DNA from: Acetobacter fallax
GTDB lineage: Bacteria; Pseudomonadota; Alphaproteobacteria; Acetobacterales; Acetobacteraceae
Assembly (NCBI RefSeq): GCF_011516735.1
Contig: NZ_WOSX01000010.1
Coordinates: forward strand, 1 to 64,000
Length of the DNA: 64,000 nt
Direction: 5' to 3'
The stretch's first letter is position 1. Every line of letters begins with the position of its first letter. Position numbers and translations under genes: made by a program. This document shows positions 44,784 to 54,291 of the stretch, piece after piece. The notes beneath the pieces are model-generated. The model did not search any database. It worked only from the letters and a program-made list of their open reading frames with translations, and was not told where the DNA came from.

Positions 44784-45485
44784 CTATTCACCAGCCGGAT
44801 TGCTGTTCGGGTCCAGTCGCCCGGTCGCCATGGCCGGCAGACCATCATCACCGGCGCGCTCGACGGGCTGCTCCTCGCTTGAGTTGGGGATACCATTCGG
44901 GACAGGGTAATAAGCCGGCGTTTTCTTCGTGCTGGTCGCCGTCGGCGCTTTGGTTTCAAACCAGACGGAAACCTGCTGCGTCACACTTTCCGCAAGAGTT
45001 TTCGCAACACGTGCCTGAAGGGTCTCGGTGTTGAGGCTCTGAGTGAAATACTGCTCAAACGTGCCGTTCATCCCGTCCATGGTTGTCGCATCGCCCTCCG
45101 CAAGCAGTTTGGGATACTGTGCAACCGTGAAAAGACGCCAGTGCGCCCGACCGACAACACGATTACGCCCGGAGGTGTTGTCAGAGTGAATATCAATCAC
45201 TTCGTTGCTCATGGACGGGCTCACATACAGCGTAAACCCGTCGGGGTCTTCCGGCCCCGCACCGGCCATATCTTCCTGAAGAGCAAGCCGGACAAGCTGA
45301 CCATACCGGTCAGGGATGCCGGCGACATAGACACGCTTAAGCGTCTCGCTGACCCCGGTATGTTTTGCGGTATCCTCATAGAGCGGCCGGAATCCGCATC
45401 CTGAAAGGCCGACCGGCGTGGCCAGCATAAGCAGGCAGGCAGCCTTCACAAGCGGAGCGGACATACGACCACGCGTGACCCACAT
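44784..45485 (-). CDS. lptE: LPS-assembly lipoprotein LptE
   Basis: Outer-membrane lipoprotein that plugs the LptD barrel for LPS export. The lipobox LSGC is followed by the family hallmark GFRPLYEDTA; ISYN-like segments (GRAHWRLF, SQVS-type C-terminus) follow. ATG 45485 lies one base after the leuS stop, indicating tight coupling; ATG 45464 (MSAPLVKAACLLML) would also give a proper signal peptide. 233 residues. The C-terminal 40 residues are Pro/Asn-rich and likely disordered. Confidence 0.9.
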   Translation of the reverse strand: MWVTRGRMSAPLVKAACLLMLATPVGLSGCGFRPLYEDTAKHTGVSETLKRVYVAGIPDRYGQLVRLALQEDMAGAGPEDPDGFTLYVSPSMSNEVIDIHSDNTSGRNRVVGRAHWRLFTVAQYPKLLAEGDATTMDGMNGTFEQYFTQSLNTETLQARVAKTLAESVTQQVSVWFETKAPTATSTKKTPAYYPVPNGIPNSSEEQPVERAGDDGLPAMATGRLDPNSNPAGE

Positions 45486-45486
45486 C

Positions 45487-48105
45487 TTATTTCGCCACCA
45501 CGAAATTGACGATCCGGTTCGGCACATGAATGCGTTTCACGATTTTCTGTCCCTCCAGAAGCCGTGCGACATTGGGCTCAGCTTCGGCACGGGCCAGCAC
45601 CGCAGCCGGTTCCTCATCCGGTTCCGCCTCGATCGTGCCCCGGAGTTTCCCCATGATCTGCACGGCGAGATGAACCCGCGTCACCGCGAGAAGCGCCGGA
45701 TCAGCTTCCGGCCAGTTCCGCTCAGCGACAAGAGTCTGACCCGGCTCAAGCGCCGCCAGAAGCTCCTCCGCCAGATGCGGCATCATCGGCGCGACCAGAA
45801 TGGAGAGCGTACGCGCGGCCTCACGCCGGGCAAAAGCCATACCGGCTTCCTGAGCAAAGCGCTCGGCCTCTCCCAGAGCCGAAGTCAGTTCGTGAAGGCG
45901 CGCCACGGCAACATTCACGGCGAATCCTTCAAGCGCTTCCGTGACAGCCGCAATAGTACGATGCGTCGCACGCCTCAGCTTGTCAGTCGCTTCAGGCAGT
46001 TCATCTGGCAGCACAGAATCGGCAGGGCAGTCAGAGACCACACCTTTTACAATACGGAACAGCCGTTGTACGAACCGGCCCGCACCGGTTACACCAGCTT
46101 CCGTCCACTCCATATCCCGTTCCGGCGGACTGTCAGACAACACGAACCAGCGCGCCGTGTCCGCACCAAAGCGATCAATGATCGCCGAAGGCGCCACCGT
46201 GTTCCGCTTCGATTTCGACATTTTCTCAACGCGCCCGACGGTCACAGCACTGCCATTTTCGCGATGCGTGGCCCCGACCGAACTCCGTTCGATCTCCTCC
46301 GGATACAACCAGTTTCCGTTGCTGTCCTTATAGCTCTCGTGATTGACCATCCCCTGGGTGAAGAGGCCGGCAAACGGCTCCGCCACATCAAGGTGACCGG
46401 TCTCCTTCATAGCGCGGGTAAAGAAGCGGGCATAAAGCAGATGCAGAATGGCGTGCTCGATGCCACCGATATACTGGTCAACGGCCAGCCAGCCATCCGC
46501 CGCCGCCCGCACCGTCGGAGTGGGAGCATGCGGTGCCGTGAACCGTGCGAAATACCAGGAACTGTCAACAAAAGTATCGAACGTATCCGTCTCCCGTATA
46601 GCGGCATTTCCGCAGGACGGGCAGACAACATGCTTCCAGCTCGGATGATGGTCGAGCGGATTGCCGGGGCGATCAAATGTCACGTCCTCTGGCAGGACGA
46701 CCGGCAACTGGTCATCCGGGACCGGAACAGCACCACAACTCTCGCAATGAATGATCGGGATCGGGCAACCCCAGTAGCGCTGACGCGACACGCCCCAGTC
46801 ACGCAGCCGCCAGTTGACGACGCCATTGCCAATACCAAGTCCCTCAAGACGACTGATCGCCTCTTTCCGGGCTGCTTCGCAGGTCTCGCCATCCAGAAAG
46901 CCGGAATTGATCATGGTGCCTTCGGCAGTCCATGCTTTGTTCGTGATCCGGAAGCTGTCCGCCTCTTCACCCGGCGGCAAAACAACAGCTTTGAACGGCA
47001 GATCATACTTGCGGGCGAAATCGAGGTCACGCTGATCACCGGCCGGGCAGCCGAACAGGGCGCCGGTGCCATAATCCATCAGCACGAAATTGGCGATCCA
47101 TACCGGAAAGGCTGCATCCGGCAGGAATGGGTGAGCCACTTTAAGACCCGTATCGAAACCACGCTTTTCTGCTGTCTCGACAGCCTCCACCGACGTTCCG
47201 AGACGGCGGCATTCCGCGACAAATTCCGCAGCCTCAGGGTTCTTAGCCGCAATTTTGGCCGCAAGCGGATGATCCGGCGCAATGGCCAGAAAGGCCATAC
47301 CAAAAAGCGTTTCAGGCCGGGTGGTAAATACCTCAACAGAATCGAGGTTCTCGTCGAAACCTTTTGGCGGCCGGGCAAGCGAGAATCGCAGCCGGGCACC
47401 TTCCGAACGTCCAATCCAGCGCTCCTGCATGACGCGGACACGGTCTGGCCAGCGATCAAGTGTTTTGAGACCATCCAGCAGATCAGGCGCGAATTTCGTA
47501 ATACGCAGAAACCATTGAGAAAGCTGTTTTTTCTCGATCGGCGCACCGGAACGCCAGCCTTTGCCATCAACCACCTGTTCGTTGGCAAGAACAGTATGAT
47601 CCACCGGATCCCAGTTCACCCAGGATTCACGGCGATCAACAAGGCCTGCCTTGAAAAAGTCCAGGAACAGCTTCTGCTGCTTGCCGTAGTAATCCGGCAG
47701 ACAGGTAGCAATTTCACGATCCCAGTTGAGCGAAAAACCGAGACGCTGCAGCGTCTCGCGCATCGCGGCAATGTTAGCCAGAGTCCATTCCTGTGGATGG
47801 ACGCCACGCTCGCGCGCCGCATTTTCAGCCGGAAGCCCGAACGCGTCCCATCCCATCGGGTGCAGCACGGCAAACCCGCGGGCGCGCTTATAGCGTGCTA
47901 TTACGTCTCCCAGAGCATAATTCCGCACATGCCCCATATGAAGCTGCCCGGACGGATAGGGAAACATCTCCAGAACGTAGTATTTTGGCTTTCCGGCAGG
48001 AGGGACATCCGGGACTGTGAACACCCCGGCCCTATCCCATTGTTCCTGCCAGTGACGCTCCACGTTGCGGAAATCGTAATGGGTCAGAGCATCATCGGCG
48101 GTCAT
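45487..48105 (-). CDS. leuS: Leucyl-tRNA synthetase
   Basis: Class I aminoacyl-tRNA synthetase. HMGH (56-59) is the HIGH motif and KMSKSKRN near 628 the KMSKS loop. The editing (CP1) domain with TRPETLFG and [16 protein letters not shown] is present, and the zinc-like CPSCGNAAI and [18 protein letters not shown] segments are seen. 871 residues from ATG 48105 ([12 protein letters not shown]), close to the E. coli length; a longer frame from 48183 is not supported by homology. A 917-residue open frame on the opposite strand is a shadow of this gene. Confidence 0.97.
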   Translation of the reverse strand: MTADDALTHYDFRNVERHWQEQWDRAGVFTVPDVPPAGKPKYYVLEMFPYPSGQLHMGHVRNYALGDVIARYKRARGFAVLHPMGWDAFGLPAENAARERGVHPQEWTLANIAAMRETLQRLGFSLNWDREIATCLPDYYGKQQKLFLDFFKAGLVDRRESWVNWDPVDHTVLANEQVVDGKGWRSGAPIEKKQLSQWFLRITKFAPDLLDGLKTLDRWPDRVRVMQERWIGRSEGARLRFSLARPPKGFDENLDSVEVFTTRPETLFGMAFLAIAPDHPLAAKIAAKNPEAAEFVAECRRLGTSVEAVETAEKRGFDTGLKVAHPFLPDAAFPVWIANFVLMDYGTGALFGCPAGDQRDLDFARKYDLPFKAVVLPPGEEADSFRITNKAWTAEGTMINSGFLDGETCEAARKEAISRLEGLGIGNGVVNWRLRDWGVSRQRYWGCPIPIIHCESCGAVPVPDDQLPVVLPEDVTFDRPGNPLDHHPSWKHVVCPSCGNAAIRETDTFDTFVDSSWYFARFTAPHAPTPTVRAAADGWLAVDQYIGGIEHAILHLLYARFFTRAMKETGHLDVAEPFAGLFTQGMVNHESYKDSNGNWLYPEEIERSSVGATHRENGSAVTVGRVEKMSKSKRNTVAPSAIIDRFGADTARWFVLSDSPPERDMEWTEAGVTGAGRFVQRLFRIVKGVVSDCPADSVLPDELPEATDKLRRATHRTIAAVTEALEGFAVNVAVARLHELTSALGEAERFAQEAGMAFARREAARTLSILVAPMMPHLAEELLAALEPGQTLVAERNWPEADPALLAVTRVHLAVQIMGKLRGTIEAEPDEEPAAVLARAEAEPNVARLLEGQKIVKRIHVPNRIVNFVVAK

Positions 48106-48227
48106 AGTGGCTTCATCCAGAAAACGGGGAATATGGCCACTCTGCGCTTCAAAGAAAGCGAAGCCCGATAATGGCCGGATCATGCGACAGGGCCGTCACC
48201 ACAAAAAGCGTGACGATCCGGACGATT

Positions 48228-48740
48228 TCAGTTGTCGCGGTTTCCATTGTCGGCACGAAGTTCGCGCGCACGCGCCAGGATCTTCGAGGTGATATCCGAG
48301 GCCATGTTCGCGGCCGGCGGCGTATCGGTCCAGGCACCATCCTGATAGACCTGCCGGAACACGCTGACGCGCAGAGCGTCTGAGCGGAGGCGACGATCAA
48401 GGATATATGCCGTGATCTTGAAACGCTCACTATGCGCAGCCGGTGGTGTGAACCAGTCTGTCAGTATGAAACCGCCAACGGCATCAGCGGACGCTATGGG
48501 CATAAAAGACAGTGTATCCAGCGCGCCACGCCACAAATAGGCATTAACGCCGCCTGCCAGCTGATCGTCGCCGCCAGTTGCGCCGCGATCTTCACTGAGA
48601 AGGTGATTACGGGGGGCCGTCAGATCGCTGGCTTTGTCACCACCGGAACATGCGGTCAGCGTAAAGAGTGTGAGAACTGTGACCACACATGCTGTATGTC
48701 TGGCACGCAATGAAGTCCGGTGAACGCGAGTGGTGGGCAT
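48228..48740 (-). CDS. DUF3576 lipoprotein
   Basis: A 170-residue exported lipoprotein: lipobox LTAC after a hydrophobic stretch (VVTVLTLFTLTAC). The conserved DUF3576 domain follows (VNAYLWRGALDTLSFMPIASADAVGGFILTDWF, FKITAYILDRRLRSDALRVSVFRQ). The function is unknown; in many Rhodospirillales it sits directly before leuS, as here. Likely a periplasmic or outer-membrane protein. ATG 48740 chosen over the upstream 48764. Confidence 0.88.
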   Translation of the reverse strand: MPTTRVHRTSLRARHTACVVTVLTLFTLTACSGGDKASDLTAPRNHLLSEDRGATGGDDQLAGGVNAYLWRGALDTLSFMPIASADAVGGFILTDWFTPPAAHSERFKITAYILDRRLRSDALRVSVFRQVYQDGAWTDTPPAANMASDITSKILARARELRADNGNRDN

Positions 48741-48909
48741 GTGGTGCTGCGACTCCTGTAGCAAGACCCGCCAACTGGCCTCACCCTTTGTGAGAGCCTC
48801 CTGGTATCAGGGCGCGGTAAAATGAGGCACGACCGGGACAGTCTGCAAGTCGCTTTCATATCCCGTTGAGCAGACGCCGCCAAGCACCACTGACCTTTCT
48901 CGCCAGATA

Positions 48910-51057
48910 TTAACGTCCCTGAGAGGCGGCAGGTGCCGTTTCGGGTATTCCTGCGCTGATTAGTAGTTTAGTGAGAATTATCCGTTGCGATGCGGGAAAA
49001 TGACTGTAATGCGCCATGACCATATTCACTGACAGACACGGAGCCAGCCGGGCCAGATAGTCTTTTAAAACGTCTCTTTCGCCCTGAGTGTCTGCCGCTC
49101 CTTCACGTTGCAACTGATCCAGTGCGGCAAGGCAAAGCACAAGCATCGCTATACGGGTCGGTGCCGTGCTGAGGGATGTTTTTGCCCGCCTGACTGCATC
49201 TGATGTCCGGCCGGTCAGAAGCAACAGAAGGACAAAATCAACATCGAACAGATCCATGAACGGATGTGTCGGGTGAGATTTCATAAAAAGTTCTACTGCG
49301 TCGTACGCAGCAGCGGCATCGCCATTTGCGAGACTCGAATAAGCATCAATAGTAGCGATGACCCCACCTGAGGGAGTGACTGATTTCAACTCCTCCAGCA
49401 AGGAGCATCCATAGGTCTGATCAATCGGATTATTCAGGAGCAACCGTGTCAGAATCAGACGTCCGGTTATACTTTCCGGCATTACCCGAACAAGATGCCG
49501 CGCGGCATCTGTTGCAGCGTCAATATCCTCTTTGTACTTAACTACACTCCACTGCTCAAAGGATCTTACCAGCCGGAAAATTGCCGACACAAGAAGCAGA
49601 AACGGATGATCAGGCTCTCGCTGCAATGCTCGTTCAAGCAGCATCTGCACCTGCAAATAGCTACCTGGATCATTCCGACTGACAAGAGCGAGTGCGCGTA
49701 AACCTGCTTCGACAGGCAGGAGGTCCTCCGCTGAACGACCTGCCGCATTCCGGGCTTCCGTAACCGCGATCCGCCAGGCAATCTCTGTCGTAAGCAGAGC
49801 CGCAATATCATCAATGGTTTCGGGCGTAATATGAAAGCGATCAGCCCAGATGATGACGTTACCTCGTCGCTGATCAGTAACACGGATTGTCAGACGTGCA
49901 GCATTATCATGAGTTTCAGCGGAGAAAGTCCCCGGCAATATTGTACAGGCCTGAAATTTTGTTTCCACGAGATAATCAGGCTGTGGCAGGTTTTCAGATC
50001 GTGTCCCCTTCTCCTTGTCCGAACTGATATTACAAGGCGGGAATATGGATAAAAATCCGAATTGCACCAACTCCGCAGCCAGAAGGTCGAACAACGTCTC
50101 CACCTGCCCCGCAGAAATCGGCAGACGCGGGCCGGCCATCATTTGCAAAAAACCGACACTCGCAATATGGCCACTTAAAACACCGTGATGTTCGAAGTGG
50201 TCAGCAGACGACTGCCCTGAAGGAAGGTGAATGGCCAAATCTGAAAGTTCCGGCCTGCCAGCGTCCGGAGGTGTAGTGCCTCGTTCTAATGCTCCTTTAC
50301 CATTCACATGCTGTGCGCGAAGTTCAGAGATAACAGCCATTGTTGACGGACCCGGCTCGGCATCCAATGTCTCACGAAAAGCTGCCAGGCATTGTTCGGC
50401 AGAGAAAAGCCCGGCTCTGGTGTCATTTCTTCGTGCAAGCTCCCGAAGCTGAACTTTCCAGGCATTTTCGTTGAGCCGATCGAGGTGCAACAGGCGTGAT
50501 GCCGCAATCATCTTCTGCTCAGTCTCAGAAAGAGACAGAAGCGCCTGCTCCAGAGTAGCTATGAGATGTTGCTGCAGTCTGTTTCTTTGTGCCGCAAGCC
50601 ATTCATCAAGCGCCGGATCAACTGAATCAAGATCGGTCAGCAGCGCCGCATCTGTTCCGGGAAGTTTGAGAATACCGGATGCCGTTGCGTTCAGATACCG
50701 CTCGGCATCAACTGCCGTCAGTATCGGCTTTAGAGCAAGCGTATGCCTCTGAACGTCGAGAATATCCGTTCCCAGAGGACTCAATACGTCCGAAAGACGA
50801 TGAATTTCCTGTCGAAGTGAGGCCCGTGCCTGCTCATCCGAACGACGGCTCCAGAGGAGATGCGCAAGGGACCGACGCGTTACTGCACGCCGATCTGACA
50901 ACGCCAGTATAGCCAAAAGGCCCCGGGTCTTAGCACCCGTCGGCGTGATCAGAGAGCCATCCAGCATCTGAACAGACATTGAACCCAGAAGTTCAACTCG
51001 CAGAATCGCTGCGTCGGATTTTCTTAGTCCCGGTTTTGTTAACTCAAACAAACCCAT
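48910..51057 (-). CDS. SARP/BTAD-type transcriptional activator
   Basis: Large regulator. An OmpR-like winged helix at about residues 15-110 (VELLGSMSVQMLDGSLI, KTRGLLAILALSDRRAVTRRSLAHLLW, ARASLRQEIHRL) is followed by a BTAD domain (about 115-250; DALLTDLDSV, LHLDRLNENAWKVQLRELARR, EQCLAAFRETLDAEPG). A long C-terminal half with TPR-like helices ends the protein; a FIHTP-like adenylate-cyclase/ATPase domain is not apparent. ATG 51057 follows AGGAG; a longer TTG frame from 51168 exists. The BTAD/SARP family activates secondary-metabolite and secretion genes, so it is a candidate regulator of the adjacent Hint protein and peptide-export genes. Confidence 0.82.
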   Translation of the reverse strand: MGLFELTKPGLRKSDAAILRVELLGSMSVQMLDGSLITPTGAKTRGLLAILALSDRRAVTRRSLAHLLWSRRSDEQARASLRQEIHRLSDVLSPLGTDILDVQRHTLALKPILTAVDAERYLNATASGILKLPGTDAALLTDLDSVDPALDEWLAAQRNRLQQHLIATLEQALLSLSETEQKMIAASRLLHLDRLNENAWKVQLRELARRNDTRAGLFSAEQCLAAFRETLDAEPGPSTMAVISELRAQHVNGKGALERGTTPPDAGRPELSDLAIHLPSGQSSADHFEHHGVLSGHIASVGFLQMMAGPRLPISAGQVETLFDLLAAELVQFGFLSIFPPCNISSDKEKGTRSENLPQPDYLVETKFQACTILPGTFSAETHDNAARLTIRVTDQRRGNVIIWADRFHITPETIDDIAALLTTEIAWRIAVTEARNAAGRSAEDLLPVEAGLRALALVSRNDPGSYLQVQMLLERALQREPDHPFLLLVSAIFRLVRSFEQWSVVKYKEDIDAATDAARHLVRVMPESITGRLILTRLLLNNPIDQTYGCSLLEELKSVTPSGGVIATIDAYSSLANGDAAAAYDAVELFMKSHPTHPFMDLFDVDFVLLLLLTGRTSDAVRRAKTSLSTAPTRIAMLVLCLAALDQLQREGAADTQGERDVLKDYLARLAPCLSVNMVMAHYSHFPASQRIILTKLLISAGIPETAPAASQGR

Positions 51058-51453
51058 ACGCTCCTGCTCGACCCATATCGCCGGAATCTCACCGCACATA
51101 AGTGGCAAAGGAGCCGATGAACGGACTTTCAGATTCCCTTTGTGAGAGTTCCGGATCAGAGCCCACAACTCAGTTGAGCCGGAGTATTAAGGCAAAACAG
51201 TTTCATACGAATGAACGTTTGTTTCGGAAATGTTCCTGAACACAGGCTCCGTTACCGTCGAAACTCACAAAGCGGCAAGCCTGGATTGCCCATTCTGCCG
51301 TTTTTCGGATTATTGCCCGTGCAGCAGTTCCATCGTGATGTGAGGCTGGATTAAGGCATTATTATGAGACATCCCCGGGCAGTATCGCTTCAGAAACAGA
51401 CCTGAATCTGAAATAAACCCGACTGTATCCGTTTGGCTAAAATAGTGCAGGTA

Positions 51454-51485
51454 GAAAAAAGGAGGGCATATGCCCTCCTTTTTTC
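51454..51485. terminator. Bidirectional terminator, perfect palindrome
   Basis: A 32-bp perfect palindrome: GAAAAAAGGAGGGCAT followed by its exact reverse complement. An A-run and a T-run flank the 10-bp GC-rich stem, so it can terminate in both directions. It lies 45 bases beyond the stop of the Hint-domain gene. The rest of the 51058-51530 gap is the upstream region of the regulator and shows no gene. Confidence 0.92.
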
Positions 51486-51530
51486 TTCTCCTACCCGCTC
51501 CGGAAAGGATCGGGCCGCTATAGATTGCGA

Positions 51531-53270
51531 TCAGGCAACCTGAATTCCGGCGACATCCGAAACATCAATCAGATAAGGACCAGCAGAAAGCACTTCAATT
51601 TCAACCATTTTTGCAAACAGTCCCTCAGAGGCCAGCCCCAGTGACAGCAGAGCATCACCTGCCGTCCAGCGACCGACACCACCCTCGCTGACATGCCAGC
51701 CATCGACAGCGTCTGCATCTTTGCAGGCTGTCAGTGCATGACGCTCACGGCCGTTCGCAATGAAGATGTTACCGATTAGAACACCCAGTGTGCGACGGTC
51801 ATCACAGAAGGGACCAATCGCCTCAGAAGGGCGGGCAGCGTTCGTGACGACCCGGACAGTTTCGACACTGGCCGGAACCATGAAGCAGTAGGTCCGGTCA
51901 ATATGACGGACCGGACGAATTTCACGGCCATCTTCTGTAACAAGCCGGATGTCCGGATCCACGACAGACTGCTTTGATACTCTTGCGGCGTCCATTTCCA
52001 TGCCGAGTTGCCCGGCCCGTGTAGCAAGGTTCTTCCAGATCGGTTCAACCATGTCACGATCGGTAGTAAGCGGAGCTGCCGCATCGCTCTGCCAGTCTTT
52101 ACCACCAGCAATAACCAGACCACCAGCAAAGTGAGGGCGCATGGAACGAATGACGGAGTTCTCGAATGTGCCACGGTTGCCCGTATCGAGATAGCTTTCG
52201 CTAAGCAGCCCTTCAGACACAATCACGGCGTGCTCATCAAGCTCGACATGATAGAAGTCATACGATGTCATGCTGCGTTCAACGATGATGGACCGGCCAT
52301 TGACCAGCATGCGAACCGGGATAAAGCGGCCATCGACATACACACAATGCTCTGATGTAACGAGCAGATCACGATGAGGAGCATCTGTGCCGAAGGCGTC
52401 TTTGACGATACGGACCGGATAGGCGTCCTGATCGAAACCAAGCTTTGCGACGTCAGCATGGGAACGGCCCAGCCATGCAAGCGGACGGTAAGCAATCTCC
52501 CCATTGGTCAGAACTGCGATTTCATCGCCTTCGGAGAGGGTCTCAACCTGCTTTTCGCCATTGCGCGTCAGGATATGCGTACCGGGCAGGAAGCAGCCGT
52601 CAATCTGGCAGGAATCATTCTTATCGGTATGAAAATACGTTACCGGGCAGCCTTTCTCCACAGTCACGGGGACACCAATATAGCCCGGAGACGGATTACC
52701 CTGCGGGTTGGCTGGCGTGCCGGTGACGGGGATTGCGCTATCCTGCTTGATAATAAGCGTGGAACTGGTCGTGTCAGATCCGCCAATACCGACATTCGAT
52801 CCGTAACCACCAGGCACATTCTGCGCGCAGAGACCAGCACCGGAACCAAAATTGGCAATCGTCGCATTCTGAAGCGACGGATAAGTATAGAACTGATCAC
52901 CGCCAGCCGACAGATCTTCACCCGCCATATTGGCCTGATAAGCCCACTTGCCGCTGGTGTTTTCCAGAACAAGCGTTGACCCTGTACCGGACATGTCAAT
53001 GGTACCGGCGACATGAGCGCCCGTCTTGATGTCGAGATGGGCACCGTTGACATTAATTCCGCCGGTAGATGCCGAAGAATTGAAATCCTTCGTGACGGCT
53101 GTGCCGACCGTTACATTGTCTGGCAGAACATACCACTTACCTGATGCAAGGGTAATCGTACCAGAATTACCTTCCAGGATGTATGGATCGACCTCAGTAC
53201 CAGTGCCGCCTGAAGTAGCGGCCGTGGCAGTCAGCGCGCTGCTGGTGTTCGTTTTTGTGCTGTCGAGCAT
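51531..53270 (-). CDS. Hint-domain exported-type protein
   Basis: A 579-residue protein. Residues 1-200 are Gly/Thr/Ser-rich beta-structure (ITLASGKWYVLPDNVTV, INVNGAHLDIKTGAHVAGTIDMSG), like a beta-helix passenger. A Hint_2 domain follows at about 226-366: CFLPGTHILTRNGEKQVETLSEGDEI with the would-be nucleophile Cys226, then LLVTSEHCVYVDGRFIPVRMLVNG and YHVELDEHAVIVSEGLLSESYLDTGN. The C-terminal 200 residues are typical of this group. No classical signal peptide; TAATSGG at 17-22 is a possible double-Gly site. Hint domains can autocleave; whether this one does is unknown. It diverges from the leader-peptide gene. Confidence 0.85.
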   Translation of the reverse strand: MLDSTKTNTSSALTATAATSGGTGTEVDPYILEGNSGTITLASGKWYVLPDNVTVGTAVTKDFNSSASTGGINVNGAHLDIKTGAHVAGTIDMSGTGSTLVLENTSGKWAYQANMAGEDLSAGGDQFYTYPSLQNATIANFGSGAGLCAQNVPGGYGSNVGIGGSDTTSSTLIIKQDSAIPVTGTPANPQGNPSPGYIGVPVTVEKGCPVTYFHTDKNDSCQIDGCFLPGTHILTRNGEKQVETLSEGDEIAVLTNGEIAYRPLAWLGRSHADVAKLGFDQDAYPVRIVKDAFGTDAPHRDLLVTSEHCVYVDGRFIPVRMLVNGRSIIVERSMTSYDFYHVELDEHAVIVSEGLLSESYLDTGNRGTFENSVIRSMRPHFAGGLVIAGGKDWQSDAAAPLTTDRDMVEPIWKNLATRAGQLGMEMDAARVSKQSVVDPDIRLVTEDGREIRPVRHIDRTYCFMVPASVETVRVVTNAARPSEAIGPFCDDRRTLGVLIGNIFIANGRERHALTACKDADAVDGWHVSEGGVGRWTAGDALLSLGLASEGLFAKMVEIEVLSAGPYLIDVSDVAGIQVA

Positions 53271-53684
53271 GTAAGGTTCCTTGGGGTTCCGGACGACAGG
53301 GCATCCGTTTGGCTTTTTTTAACTTTTTATAACTTTCTCTGTCAACGAAATAAAACGTTAAATGTTTTGATTTTACAAACAATTTAGAATTAATCTTCAG
53401 ATGATTATTCAGGTTAATCCTGCAATGTTGTTGAGCTGACCAGCAATATTCCAATGCATTTCAAAATGATAAAACAAACGCAGCAAAACAATAGAACCTC
53501 TCTCATATTAATAAAGAACAATGCGATGTTACGTCTTTCGTGGCATGTCCAGCATCTGGTGCATTTATTCTCTGGAACAGGCCTCTAAAAAATATTAACA
53601 ACCTCTTAAGGCGAGGCGTTGTGGTGACATCACGCTCGTCATTGCTCATTCCGCTGAGAAATCTGACGCGGGAGGGCATAAAAT
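53271..53684. promoter_or_regulatory. Divergent AT-rich control region
   Basis: About 410 AT-rich bases between the Hint gene and the leader-peptide gene, with no coding frame that I support. A direct repeat TAACTTT occurs at 53320-53326 and 53330-53336, 50-66 bases upstream of the Hint start (AAAGTTA twice with a 10-base period on the coding strand). SARP regulators bind such closely spaced heptamer repeats, so this is a candidate target. Confidence 0.5.
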
Positions 53685-54101
53685 ATGGAGAGAACTCAGA
53701 TGCGTGAACTAACAATGATGGAACTCAATGAAGTTTCCGGGGGATGCAATACGCACCCATCCTGTAGCCCTCGGCCAGCCTGTAATCCGCACCCGTCCTG
53801 CACGCCAGGCGCTGCCTCTATCGCGGCTTATGCCGGGTATCTCGCTGGCGAATATAATGTACAGGCAGACATTTTTAATCATGCGAGTTGCTCAACAATA
53901 AGCTCAGCTCAACAGAATGTTTATACTGATACCAAAATGGGATACACGGCTGGTCTGAGCATGACAGTTTGTCAGGCAACCACCCTGCTTAACAATGTCG
54001 TTTCAGCGATTCATTCAGCTGTAAGCCTTAATCAGTGCGGCTATGTCACTGCCATGAGCACAATCGACTTCCCGCCGAATACAACTGGCAACCTGGGCTG
54101 A
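53685..54101 (+). CDS. Double-glycine leader peptide (bacteriocin-like) with tandem Cys hexads
   Basis: Small exported precursor of 138 residues. The leader MERTQMRELTMMELNEVSGG fits the GG-leader consensus (E-L-x-x-V-S-G-G) cut by C39 peptidases, with cleavage expected after Gly20. The core opens with four tandem hexapeptides, CNTHPS CSPRPA CNPHPS CTPGAA, so Cys21, 27, 33 and 39 are evenly spaced. A small-residue, partly hydrophobic region follows (SIAAYAGYLAGEYN, TLLNNVVSAIHSAVS) with Cys69, 96 and 118. ATG 53685 follows GGGAGGG; ATG 53700 is an alternative. I do not recognise the core family. Exporter genes follow on the same strand. Confidence 0.82.
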   Translation: MERTQMRELTMMELNEVSGGCNTHPSCSPRPACNPHPSCTPGAASIAAYAGYLAGEYNVQADIFNHASCSTISSAQQNVYTDTKMGYTAGLSMTVCQATTLLNNVVSAIHSAVSLNQCGYVTAMSTIDFPPNTTGNLG

Positions 54102-54157
54102 TGTTTCGAACAGGGTGCGTGCCGGAATACTGAGCGCACTGTCATTACAGATGAACT

Positions 54158-54212
54158 GACGGTCCTCCTGCCGCGCTGTGTCAGGCAGCGCGATCCGGTG
54201 GACCGTCTTTTT
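54158..54212 (+). terminator. Terminator/attenuator between peptide and exporter genes
   Basis: Outer stem GACGGTCC (54158-54165) pairs with GGACCGTC (54200-54207). An inner stem CGCGCTG (54172-54178) pairs with CAGCGCG (54186-54192). A T-rich tail TTTTTCTTTTCTTT follows from 54208. Partial read-through would give more peptide transcript than exporter transcript. Confidence 0.8.
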
Positions 54213-54291
54213 CTTTTCTTTATCTTTATCTGTATCTTTCTGTCGTTAATTTATCAGCGACACGCTCCGTACCCGAGAGATTCCTTTCTGT

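Noticed and set aside
45418-48171. 917-codon open frame on the plus strand
   Set aside because: It is the antisense shadow of leuS; the minus strand carries all LeuRS motifs and the plus frame has no protein family resemblance.
51531-53270. Hint domain as an intein interrupting a host gene
   Set aside because: No extein halves of a known protein flank it, and the domain layout is that of stand-alone Hint_2 proteins.
53745-53816. Possible CRISPR or DNA tandem repeat
   Set aside because: The periodicity is at the protein level (hexapeptides); the DNA units differ and are contiguous without spacers.
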